NCBI RefSeq assembly: GCF_000014225.1
Contig: NC_008228.1
Span: forward strand, 992,001 to 1,056,000
Source: Paraglaciecola sp. T6c
GTDB lineage: Bacteria; Pseudomonadota; Gammaproteobacteria; Enterobacterales; Alteromonadaceae
Reading direction: 5' to 3'
DNA length: 64,000 bases
The notes under the pieces were generated by a model. The model saw only the letters and a list, made by a program, of their open reading frames with translations, searched no databases and was not told the DNA's origin. This document shows positions 52,832 to 62,098 of this stretch, one piece after another (position 1 is the first letter of the stretch; the number at the start of each line of letters is the position of its first letter). The translations under genes and the position numbers were made by a program.

Positions 52832-55258
52832 TTATTGAGGGGAGACTTTTAGCAGCAATACGCCTTCTGACTCAAGTTCGAAATGGCTATTTATTGGATT
52901 GCTGGTCATCATGTTGGTGAGGATCGCAGGCTTTCCATTTGCCAGTGATAATTCAAGCTTGGCGACATTACGCCCAACATTCAGAATATTCACTAGGTAG
53001 CTACCGTCAGGCTGTTTGATTGTGCGCCATGTGGTCGTTTTGAACGGCTCGCCGTTATCTTCTTTTAGCAAAATATCAGGCATGCTGTCGGCAATTTCTG
53101 CTAGAGCCACTTGCTTGATTTTTGCAATATCAGCTTCTGCCTCAAGTGCGATTAGTTTCCCTTTACTTGCTTTCAGTGACTGTTTGCGGATTTGGCCGTA
53201 TTCGTTAAATTGCAAGCTTTTAGTATCGAGAATGACGGTACCGCCTTGCTCTAAATAAGACTGTAATGCAGCAAATTCAGCGTCACTCACATTTGGGTTG
53301 TTGTAAACAATGACCGTATCCCAAGCGCTATTGTCTTGTTTTTCAATAATATTTTTGGTGACAAAGCCCAACGGTAAGCCTTCAAAAAACAGCTCTTCAT
53401 AGAGCTTGTACCCTTTGGTCATGTAGTCATCAGTGTTGATGGCTGTAGTTTCAGAGTAAAACAAACGTAGCGGACGAGGTTGTTCCCGCAGTTCGATGAT
53501 CTCTTCTGAAAAACTATTCAAGTCAAACATCACCTGAGTCACTTCATTGGTGACTTGAGGTTGCATGTTGTTAGACCCAGCATAGGCACCAGCCAAACCT
53601 GGATCGAAAAAGTCTAACTCGCCTTCTAATCTGTCCTCAGGGGAGCCGTCGGGATCCCGCGCCCAAAACCAACCGGTGTTGGCATCCATTCCTAGTAATG
53701 TGGCCAACCAATAGACACTGCGAACATAGCTTGGGCGAGTGTCTAAATCGCGCCATTGGCCTGACGATAAGAAATGTGATTCTGAGTTAACATTAATTTT
53801 ATTTGGTGCCACTGACTCCATAAAGTCGTGGAACATGGCAACGTATCCCCAGTAATAAGCGTACTTTTCCATCCATTTTGAGGATTTACCTGGCCTAATA
53901 TTCTTGCTGCCAAATGATTTAGCATCATGGCCTACCATGGTGGTTAATTCCGCTAATGCTTCGGTATCTATGCCACCTGAGCGAACATTATCCATAAACA
54001 TACGCGGCATTATTTTAATATGCGTGTCGGCATCTGGATTAACTGAATGTAACTGATTTTGCATAAATGCAAACCAGTTAGTACTTCTATCCATGTTGTA
54101 ACGTGACCAGTCAAACCAAATTGGCTGGCCTTGCAAAGCAGGATCTATCGGTATGTCGATAGTCACATCATCGAAACTCGCAAAGTCGGCTCGCCAATTG
54201 GCATTAAGCTGAGCTAAGTCGCCTTCGTACTTATCGTTTAGCCAAGTGCGGAAATTGTTGAGTGTGTAGGAGGAAATTGAAGTCATCTCGTCGAAGCGAG
54301 CGGTCCAAAAGTCTTTTTCTGCAAACCAATGAGGTTCATTAGCCAGCACAAAGCCCAGCTCTGTTACTTTTTTGCCTTTTGTTAGCTCACCTGTTCTACG
54401 GATGATTTTACCCCACAAATCACGTGCTAAAGGGTTGTCTATGTCGAATCCGGTAAAGAGTGAACGACCCTTACGTACTTCAGGTTCTTGCTTTTCAACC
54501 CACTCTGGGATCCCCATGATCCAGTAATATAGGAAGCCAATATTCGTATCAGGAATATCGGTGAGTTCCTTCATCAGTTCTTCGTCAAAGGTCCCGTCTT
54601 CCTTCAATAAAAAGGAGTTAATGGCGCGGTCATGATCTACTGGATAGAGGTTTTCACCACCGTGGTATAGTGCACCTAAATGGTCGTTATACACGTCGGT
54701 ATTGGTCAGTGGTTGGCCAACCGATTTAGAAAAGTAATCGTAAGGGAAGATAGGTTTCCCATTACTCACAAACATATTGTCGCCAGCTTTGGTACCCTGC
54801 CAATCAACCTTGTTTACTGGTCGGCGTTTTATGTCACCGCGTAGTACTTGTGCGAGCACCGTTATGCCTTTATCTAAAATTTCGTTTACTTTTTGGCGTT
54901 CGAAGTCAGGTAAAGAAGCTGCTAATTCAACTTTATCGGCAGCGTAATAACGTTCGTACCCAAAAGCGGCTTCAATTGCTTTAGGGTTCGCTTCATCCCA
55001 ATTCGCGAATTTGATAAACTGCTCAGAAAACCACACTAGCGTTTCTTCTCGGGTAACGTCTATTTTCTTGCTTCGTGCTTCGTCCATCATACCTTTGAGC
55101 TTGTCCAATTTTGCTTTAGCTTGTTGCTCAAGTGGGCTGACAGATTCAACTTTTTCGGTCGCTATTTCCAATACCTGTTTAGGTTCGGTTGATTGGCTGC
55201 AACCTAAACTAAGTATGAGTGCTGAAGCAATACTTGCCCCTAAAAGATGATGTTTCAT
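52832..55258 (-). CDS. Lipoprotein GH42/GH167-like beta-galactosidase
   Basis: 808 residues with a lipobox LSLGC (Cys20), then a helical linker (about 40-145). A TIM-barrel catalytic domain follows with acid/base Glu308 in LANEPHWF (clan-A NEP motif) and nucleophile candidate Glu493 in NVNSESHF. After about residue 600 a glutamine-amidotransferase-like trimerisation domain (VIVYNNPNVSDAEFAALQSY), here identified by its TVIVYNNP strand, and a C-terminal beta domain complete the GH42 plan. In marine carrageenan loci, GH42-like or GH167 enzymes remove (neo)carrabiose or galactose from chain ends. The family plan is clear; the exact family and substrate are inferred. Expected at the outer-membrane inner face. 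Confidence 0.78.
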   Translation of the reverse strand: MKHHLLGASIASALILSLGCSQSTEPKQVLEIATEKVESVSPLEQQAKAKLDKLKGMMDEARSKKIDVTREETLVWFSEQFIKFANWDEANPKAIEAAFGYERYYAADKVELAASLPDFERQKVNEILDKGITVLAQVLRGDIKRRPVNKVDWQGTKAGDNMFVSNGKPIFPYDYFSKSVGQPLTNTDVYNDHLGALYHGGENLYPVDHDRAINSFLLKEDGTFDEELMKELTDIPDTNIGFLYYWIMGIPEWVEKQEPEVRKGRSLFTGFDIDNPLARDLWGKIIRRTGELTKGKKVTELGFVLANEPHWFAEKDFWTARFDEMTSISSYTLNNFRTWLNDKYEGDLAQLNANWRADFASFDDVTIDIPIDPALQGQPIWFDWSRYNMDRSTNWFAFMQNQLHSVNPDADTHIKIMPRMFMDNVRSGGIDTEALAELTTMVGHDAKSFGSKNIRPGKSSKWMEKYAYYWGYVAMFHDFMESVAPNKINVNSESHFLSSGQWRDLDTRPSYVRSVYWLATLLGMDANTGWFWARDPDGSPEDRLEGELDFFDPGLAGAYAGSNNMQPQVTNEVTQVMFDLNSFSEEIIELREQPRPLRLFYSETTAINTDDYMTKGYKLYEELFFEGLPLGFVTKNIIEKQDNSAWDTVIVYNNPNVSDAEFAALQSYLEQGGTVILDTKSLQFNEYGQIRKQSLKASKGKLIALEAEADIAKIKQVALAEIADSMPDILLKEDNGEPFKTTTWRTIKQPDGSYLVNILNVGRNVAKLELSLANGKPAILTNMMTSNPINSHFELESEGVLLLKVSPQ

Positions 55259-55357
55259 TTGTTCTCCTACTGTGCGGCCAGATGTATCAGCCGCACATGT
55301 TAATTTGTGTTTATTTTTTGCGATGCAGTTTGCTAAATCGAAGGCTTAGGTTGCTTT

Positions 55358-57106
55358 TTATTGCACTGGCATGACTGCGTATTCGTCAAGTAGGATTTTC
55401 TCGCCTTCTGGTAGGCCATACACTTCCCAAAATTGGAATACATCGGTGGAGACATTCCACTGGGGTGGCACGGACCATTCTCTATCGCCAGTTGCTTCAT
55501 TGATAAACTCGACCAATTGCCATTCGGTGGTTTTCTGCAGTGTCGCGGACAAAATACCGGCTGTAGGTCTTCTAAAATCAAAGCCCGGGCCACTTGGGCC
55601 GCCGTCATATGTCCACGCTAACAGGACATGTTTAAGGGTGATGTCTTGTGTTGGTAGCTCCGGTAGTTTTACCCAGACTGAATATTTGTAGGTCTGGCCG
55701 ATAGAGCTTCCGCCTAAGCCATAGGTTGCACTGTGCCAATTCCGTTGTTTGTTGAACACTTGCTGGAGGACTTTTGTTGCCTCATCGGCGCCAGCAGTAA
55801 TTTCCAAGGCTTTGCCCGAAAGACTGACGTCAGAAGCAGCAACAGTGCCGCCTTTCCAAGGAGCGCCTGCACCGTCGAGATTAAAGTCAGTGTTGAATCC
55901 AGCAGGGTGAGCTGATACGCCGGTTTCGCACATCAGGTTTCTGACCACAGTCGCGGTAATATCTTGACTCATCACATCGGCAAAAGCGGTTGCTCCGGTA
56001 TCGCCAGACGCTAAAGAAACGGATGCATCAAACGTAAAGCCAACGGTTGAGGCGTCACCCACTGAGTACATGCCAACACCACTTTCGCCATAGTTAACAG
56101 ATGTAGCAGGGAAGTCTACGTCGTTGCTTGAGGTCCACGCGTAGGCATAATCACCGCTTAAGGTGTCTCCAAACGCTGGGGTAGGGGTAACGTTAAATCC
56201 TGCGGTTACGCAGGCGGGTACCTCTTTCGTTTCACTTGGCAGCCCATTGCTGTCCATGTCTCTGTTGGAAATTGCTAAGGTGAATTCAGAAAAGACTTCT
56301 AGGTCTACTGTAATTGACTTATCAGGCGCACTGACGCTGGTCACTGTTACCGTGGTTTGCCCAGCCTCAATGGTAGTGATATTGCCGTTGTCATCTATGC
56401 TCGCGATGGACGGGTCGGCTATCGAATAAGTTAGGCCCTGATCGCATGCTTTTTCAGGAAGCACAGTGGCAAAAAGAGTGGCTTCTTGGCCCATCAATAC
56501 GCGAATTGGCTCAGCCGTCACACTTTCAACAGCGTCGAACACTGCATTCATGGTCAATATTAAAGTGCGTCTGGGCAATACTTCCCCGGGGGCTAAATCA
56601 AAGCCGTTATCCACTGCAAAATCGATTGTATAAGTCACTTGGGGCGGGGTATCTAAGAAGCCGTCAGGTGTTGGATTGTCATCCTCATCCCGCGGGCCTC
56701 CAATGATATCAGTGGTGTCACAGGTGCTGAGACGGTCAGCAAATTTGTCAGTATCAATGATGAGCTTGCCGTCTTGTTCAGAAAAAGGTGACACGGTCTG
56801 ATTGGCTAAACCATTACCTCTTATTTGTGGCGTGACAAAGTTTTGATCAACGGTGAAGTTAAAGTCTGAAACATTGATATTGCCGGCCAGTGGTTTGCCA
56901 TCAGCCATGGCCCCAGCCAGTAAATCAACTTCTTGGGTACCGGTTTCTTCTTCAAAAGACGCGTTAAGCGTCGCCGTATCAAAGGTCACAATCTCAGACG
57001 CTGAAAAATCAGGGTCGTACCCTTCGTCAGTACCGCCGCCACAGCCGGCTAAAAGCGTGGCAAGCACGGCTGCTGTTACTTTGTTTACTAGTAAGTGTTT
57101 TTTCAT
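55358..57106 (-). CDS. Ig-like (BIG2) lipoprotein paired with TonB receptor
   Basis: 582 residues from the ATG at 57106, which has a GGAGAAG ribosome site; a longer in-frame start at 57169 would bury the signal. Lipobox LLAGC near residue 21 with a glycine-rich tail. The middle holds a bacterial Ig-like group 2 domain (SIADPSIASIDDNGNITTI then AGQTTVTVTS). The C-terminal 170 residues form a beta-sandwich resembling a carbohydrate-binding module (YKYSVWVKLPEL, WQLVEFINEAT). It lies 107 bp downstream of the large TonB receptor on the same strand, so it probably is its surface glycan-binding partner, analogous in role (not in sequence) to SusD/SusE. Confidence 0.75.
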   Translation of the reverse strand: MKKHLLVNKVTAAVLATLLAGCGGGTDEGYDPDFSASEIVTFDTATLNASFEEETGTQEVDLLAGAMADGKPLAGNINVSDFNFTVDQNFVTPQIRGNGLANQTVSPFSEQDGKLIIDTDKFADRLSTCDTTDIIGGPRDEDDNPTPDGFLDTPPQVTYTIDFAVDNGFDLAPGEVLPRRTLILTMNAVFDAVESVTAEPIRVLMGQEATLFATVLPEKACDQGLTYSIADPSIASIDDNGNITTIEAGQTTVTVTSVSAPDKSITVDLEVFSEFTLAISNRDMDSNGLPSETKEVPACVTAGFNVTPTPAFGDTLSGDYAYAWTSSNDVDFPATSVNYGESGVGMYSVGDASTVGFTFDASVSLASGDTGATAFADVMSQDITATVVRNLMCETGVSAHPAGFNTDFNLDGAGAPWKGGTVAASDVSLSGKALEITAGADEATKVLQQVFNKQRNWHSATYGLGGSSIGQTYKYSVWVKLPELPTQDITLKHVLLAWTYDGGPSGPGFDFRRPTAGILSATLQKTTEWQLVEFINEATGDREWSVPPQWNVSTDVFQFWEVYGLPEGEKILLDEYAVMPVQ

Positions 57107-57212
57107 CTTACTTCTCCAAAATCCTGTTATGTAGGTCGAGCACGTGATGTGAGCGAAGTATGCAAGCACAACGGGCTCAACCTGTTCTTAAAGTGTTATT
57201 GAATAAGGCGTA

Positions 57213-60200
57213 TCAGAAAGTGCCGCGTAAACCGATACGGAATTGACGCCCAGTTTTGAATAGAGCAACGGTTCTGTTTGTCGTTATGCCGCTGTCATCA
57301 AAAACATTGCCTTCGTCCAACACCACTTCTTGAGAATTCAAATTGGTCGCATCAACCGTACCTGAGGAGGTGTAAAAATTACGCATGGTTTCGTCGGTCA
57401 AGTTCAACGCATTGAAGGTCACAGTAAAATTTTTGTTGATGGCGTAGCTGCCGCTGAAATCAAGACGAGAGCTCGCTTCTTGCCATATTGCCCCGCCATT
57501 GTTCCTTGAAACCGCTTGCACATCGGTATAGCGATTGGCCAAGCGCAGTTGGATGCCGTCCTTTTCCCAGTAAATGGTCATGTTGGCAGAATGTTTCGGC
57601 GTAAACGGCTGTGGTAGTGGGCGCAAGAAACGACCTGTTGAGCCAATTTCTTGTGCTTCTGATTCTGAGTCTTGGTAGGTGTAATTAACGCTTATCCCGA
57701 GAGCAGATAATACCCCTGGTAACATGGTGTAGTTTTGAGTGTAACCTAACTCAATGCCTTTAATCGTGGCGCCGTCACCATTAGTTACAGTGGCAACATT
57801 GACCACATCGCACTCAATCGTCCACTTATCGAAAAAGCCAGCGGCGTAGCGCAATGGATGACAATTATCTTCGTCACCAGGGGTGCGATTGGGATCAAAA
57901 TCGAGTAGTAGGTCAGCACTTTCTAAATCTATCTGATCGCGTACATCTTTATAATGGAACGGCGTGATAATGGTTTCTTCAAAATCTTGCATATCTTTGT
58001 AAAACAGTGCCGCGGATAACAAGCCTGATTCATTGAAATACCACTCGTAAGAGAAGTCGAGGTTAGTCGAGGTTAGGTTTTTCAACTGGGTATTGCCTGC
58101 GCGTCCGTTACCGGTTCCGAATTGTTGCTCGCGAATACTGTTACCCGGATTTAACGAATCGAAGCTCGGGCGAGTCATGGTTTTTGTTGCTGCAAAACGT
58201 AATATTGTCTCTTCGTTCAACGCATAGTTAAGGGACAAGCTAGGCAGCCAAGCCTCGTTAGTACCTGAGTCCGACACCGGTGCTTCCCGTTGTTGCACTT
58301 CTTGCCCAGTGCCATTAGGCCCAGTAAAGGCGGTGCTTCTGTCTAGGAATGGCCAAATCAAACCGTTTGAATTAAATCTTGCCCATTCAGATGCGCTAGT
58401 GGGAACAAGGTTGCCGTTTTGGTCGTAAATTTGTGCTGGCAGTTCATTACTGGTAACGATATTTCCTGAACCATCTACGAATAGTATACGGTTAACATCC
58501 GGGCCAACTTGGCCATCTGCGCCAGGGATAAGGAACTGCCCTGTGGCTGTATCGTAAGGAATGGTGGCTTGGTTATTAAAGTTGTAGCCATGTGTCACTG
58601 CAAACGCCCAACAGTTTCTCAACTGGTCGTCATTCTCTGGTGTAAAACGTGTATCGTTGTTGCTGATGACGGCTTCAGGACAAGCGGGATTACTCATATT
58701 AGCCAGCCCGCGCGTAACGATTAGATCGTATGGGTCCAGCATTTGCGGGGCGCGAATATAATTGATACTACCAAGACCTGACGCGTCCGATTCGTCACGA
58801 ACGTAGCGCACGCCAATATTACCTGTAAGCTTACCATCGAAAAACTCGAAGTTAGTTTTAACGTAGGCTGCCATCGTTTCGGTTGCAATTTCTCGGCTAC
58901 CGGCACGTGAACGGTTAACCCCAAGTTCACCAGCATTTTTACCGCCGACAAGTTCTAAGGCTTTTTCTGCATCCAACAATGGCCATCCACCAAATAACGC
59001 GTTGCTGCGATTCGCCTGCAAGTCTTCGCCAAAGTTATCATAAGGGAATGCTTCGCCACTGATGATGTCGGCAACACGAATGGTCGCCAGGCCTCTGACT
59101 TCAAATGGTGCGGATGGGTCATCAACATCGATGAGATCTTCGCCATTGGTGATACGGGTGTTCTCAATATTCACATCCCGTGAGCGGTCAGCCCATTTGG
59201 CACCAAATTCAACGGATCTCACATGTTCGTAATCCAGCACCCAATCAAAGTTTAAGAATACGGACTTGTTGGTGTCAGTCAGCTTGTTTTTACGAAATAA
59301 CAACTGACCTAAATGATTGTGTTCTAAATCGAAAGGGTTAAAGCGACTAGTTACCGACGTCACAGAGCCGTCGAAGGCATCAAATTGCGCCAGTGTTGAT
59401 CCACTAAAATAATCACAGTCTGCTGTCGAGCCCGTTGAGCAGTCGTAACCTACAAGCTCAAGTATGTCGTCCGGCTGGGCTTCTACGGCATTTCTTCCGG
59501 CGGTTCCCCATTGAGCTGTTCCGATTGAAAGGAATCTATTTTCTTCATCATCATCAGGCGTTTCATCAACGGTCTGAGAATATCCGGCCACTATGTTCAT
59601 AGTGAGGTTATCCGTAAGATGACGAGTGAAATCCAATGTGCTGACCTTTGTTTCGATTTCACGCAGACCTGTTGTGCGGTTTGTGGTACCGCCAATCGAG
59701 CGACTCGTTGAACGTTCTAGGGTATTGGTGCGAAGATCAACCACATTGAGTGCGGTATTATCATCATCTGGGTGGATCAACACTAACGGAGAAATATTCA
59801 TATTTACGCTATGGTTATCTTGCAGAATATCTTGTTTGGTGTATGTCACATCCCATTGAATATCTGTTTTTTCGTCAGGGCGGTACTGCACCCCCGTTGA
59901 CAGTGAAAAACGTTCTCGCTTATCCGTATTAAGACCAAAATTGACTGAGTCTCTTGCCAATACGAAAAGGTCGCCTTCAACCAGCTGTTGCGTTGTTGGG
60001 TCATAATCAACCAAGCTCTCAATAGGGTTGACTAACGCTTGTCCGCTATCATCTCGTAATACGTTTCCTTGATCGTCGCGTTGATAACCCAATACGCGAA
60101 TAGGCTGACCTGTAGCTAAATCGGTTGCGGTACGCCCACCGTCATTTAAGTCATTTATTGGAATTGCACCAGTTTCAAAGTCCGTTGAAATTCTGTCCTG

Positions 60201-60923
60201 CCGCGTGTTTTGAACGTCTCTGGAGGCAGTAATGATAAATCCCAATTTTTCATCGAAGTACTTGTCAGCGAAGCTACCGTTAATTCTGAAATCGTTGTCG
60301 TCAGCGAACTCGTTATAACGCCCTTCAATGGTGAATGAACGTCTGGGCTTTTTCAGGTTTAATGGTCTGACGGTTCGAAGTACGATGTTTGCACCAAGGG
60401 AGCCCTCATCTTGATCGGCGGCCGCAGTTTTTACCACGTCAATTGAGGACAAAATATCTGATGAGAAAGAACTTAAATCAACACTGTTGTTATTGGTTGC
60501 ATTGTTGTTGGAACCGTCATTGCTAATGCCGCCAGTTAACGCCACACCGTTGATAGAAATCTGGTTTAGTGATGGGCCAGCACCGCGTACTGAAATACGT
60601 GTTCCTTCGCCAGCCTCTTCTTGTACTGTGACACCAGTCACGCGGGATAACGCGTCCGCAATGTTTTGGTCGGTAGATTTACCCACATCTTCTGCGTGAA
60701 TTGAGTCACTGACAGTGTCAGAGAATCGCTTAGCATTCATTGATTTCATCAAACTGCTACGAAAACCCGTCACATCAATGACTTCTATATCTTCTTCTGA
60801 AGCGAGTTTTGACTGGACAGGCTCTGCTGGTGGTTGCTCGGACTCTTGAGCGACAGTATGTGTGCTCAGAAAAGTTGTCATAACCGCCAGTGATAAAGCG
60901 TTTAATCTAAAATGTGTTCTCAT
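57213..60923 (-). CDS. Large TonB-dependent receptor (saccharide type)
   Basis: 1236 residues, larger than siderophore receptors and of the length typical for oligosaccharide TonB receptors in Alteromonadales and Caulobacter. A signal peptide (about 1-25) and a TonB-box-like EVIDVTGFR are followed by a plug with SIHAEDVGKSTDQNIADALS and VQEEAGEGTRISVRGAGPSL. The barrel ends FRIGLRGTF. It likely imports sulfated galactan oligosaccharides across the outer membrane. The dyad at 61187-61205 lies 264 bp upstream, suggesting substrate-dependent control, and the Ig-like lipoprotein gene follows in the same transcript. Confidence 0.9.
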   Translation of the reverse strand: MRTHFRLNALSLAVMTTFLSTHTVAQESEQPPAEPVQSKLASEEDIEVIDVTGFRSSLMKSMNAKRFSDTVSDSIHAEDVGKSTDQNIADALSRVTGVTVQEEAGEGTRISVRGAGPSLNQISINGVALTGGISNDGSNNNATNNNSVDLSSFSSDILSSIDVVKTAAADQDEGSLGANIVLRTVRPLNLKKPRRSFTIEGRYNEFADDNDFRINGSFADKYFDEKLGFIITASRDVQNTRQDRISTDFETGAIPINDLNDGGRTATDLATGQPIRVLGYQRDDQGNVLRDDSGQALVNPIESLVDYDPTTQQLVEGDLFVLARDSVNFGLNTDKRERFSLSTGVQYRPDEKTDIQWDVTYTKQDILQDNHSVNMNISPLVLIHPDDDNTALNVVDLRTNTLERSTSRSIGGTTNRTTGLREIETKVSTLDFTRHLTDNLTMNIVAGYSQTVDETPDDDEENRFLSIGTAQWGTAGRNAVEAQPDDILELVGYDCSTGSTADCDYFSGSTLAQFDAFDGSVTSVTSRFNPFDLEHNHLGQLLFRKNKLTDTNKSVFLNFDWVLDYEHVRSVEFGAKWADRSRDVNIENTRITNGEDLIDVDDPSAPFEVRGLATIRVADIISGEAFPYDNFGEDLQANRSNALFGGWPLLDAEKALELVGGKNAGELGVNRSRAGSREIATETMAAYVKTNFEFFDGKLTGNIGVRYVRDESDASGLGSINYIRAPQMLDPYDLIVTRGLANMSNPACPEAVISNNDTRFTPENDDQLRNCWAFAVTHGYNFNNQATIPYDTATGQFLIPGADGQVGPDVNRILFVDGSGNIVTSNELPAQIYDQNGNLVPTSASEWARFNSNGLIWPFLDRSTAFTGPNGTGQEVQQREAPVSDSGTNEAWLPSLSLNYALNEETILRFAATKTMTRPSFDSLNPGNSIREQQFGTGNGRAGNTQLKNLTSTNLDFSYEWYFNESGLLSAALFYKDMQDFEETIITPFHYKDVRDQIDLESADLLLDFDPNRTPGDEDNCHPLRYAAGFFDKWTIECDVVNVATVTNGDGATIKGIELGYTQNYTMLPGVLSALGISVNYTYQDSESEAQEIGSTGRFLRPLPQPFTPKHSANMTIYWEKDGIQLRLANRYTDVQAVSRNNGGAIWQEASSRLDFSGSYAINKNFTVTFNALNLTDETMRNFYTSSGTVDATNLNSQEVVLDEGNVFDDSGITTNRTVALFKTGRQFRIGLRGTF

Positions 60924-61186
60924 GATATTTCCCGCGTTCTTTTTAAATATTTACATGCGTGTTTAAAAGGAAAGTGTGTGCGTTGCCTTCTAAATTGAAC
61001 ATTTCATCTGCGCAATCATGTGTCGTGTACTTGCGTCATTAGGTGCAGTGTTCATTCGTTAACGCATGCTACTTTCAGCGCGTTTTGTAACTCAAACATA
61101 TGGAGTGATGTTTCAATGACTGAGCCTCTGCCATCCACGCCAACTTCAAACTATTTGATACAAGCAGTTACAAATCTCATACAAAT

Positions 61187-61205
61187 ATAAACATATGATG
61201 TTTGC
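61187..61205. promoter_or_regulatory. Locus operator, copy 2
   Basis: ATAAACATATGATGTTTGC: core AAACAT-ATG-ATGTTT identical to copy 1, outer bases imperfect. Lies 264 bp upstream of the large TonB receptor start. Confidence 0.65.
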
Positions 61206-61702
61206 ATCCGCAATATGTTTTTTAACTTTTACGTAACATTAGTTCAAACGTTCGGGGTTTATCAATCCCTAAGTTCTCTATGGTGAGCACTAAAATAAGA
61301 ACTTATATCAATGGGATAAGGAATGAATAGGTCGAAGTTATTCGTTTTTAGCGAAGGGATGAATCATCTAGTTAGCTAGCAACATTCCATGCTAAAAATT
61401 TCTTTGTACTAGCATTAGGAGCTTAAAAAGTGGGAACAATCACGACATAACACGTCCTTGTTGAATAGGATTGTCCTGCAACTGTAATGCTTGAATCACT
61501 GCTCAGGGAAATAAAACCTAGCAGCAAGCGCCAGCATAAGACGTTTAAGCATTCTGCTACAACTTGATTAGAAAATGCTGTGGGGAATTTGGCGAAGCGT
61601 TTGGGTGAAAATGTAAATAAGAAGTAGCTTGAGTTGAGTCAATTCATTTGCTCTACCACTGTTTCAACAATTTACAAATGCGCAACAAAAGATATTGCAA
61701 GT

Positions 61703-61721
61703 GCAAACATCATATGTTTAG
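61703..61721. promoter_or_regulatory. Locus operator, copy 3
   Basis: GCAAACATCATATGTTTAG: the same dyad in the opposite orientation (spacer CAT), about 380 bp upstream of the sulfatase at 62099. Confidence 0.65.
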
Positions 61722-62098
61722 ATTACTGGGAAGACATAGACGACGGTAGATGTTCTTCGGCTAGGTTAATGAGATGAGTCGCAGTCATTAAACGCTATCT
61801 TCGGAGATTTTGCGCGACATTAGATGCATATAAGGCATTTAGATGATCTGCTAGGACGGCATATTAAGGCGAAAGATAATGAACCCGGATTCTTACACTA
61901 GGTTACCGATTATCACTCGAGTGCAGCATCACCGCTTGCCAGGCTCAGTGACAAATGACAGAGCCGATTTTTCAGCGACAGCAACACGCTTCTTCCCAGA
62001 GTAACGACAGAACACTGACCTTGTTCATCCATTACTTAGCAATTAAGCGCATTAGGTAGAAGGTTAGTTATTAGCAATTCCAGAGTAAGGAAAACATA

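Larger units (their letters stand above)
60924..62098. promoter_or_regulatory. Long divergent control region, TonB receptor / sulfatase
   Basis: 1.17 kb without a supported gene between divergent genes. It contains two copies of the AAACAT-N3-ATGTTT dyad about 500 bp apart, one nearer each gene. The rest is AT-rich; no ORF above background. A small regulatory RNA or leader cannot be excluded. Confidence 0.5.
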
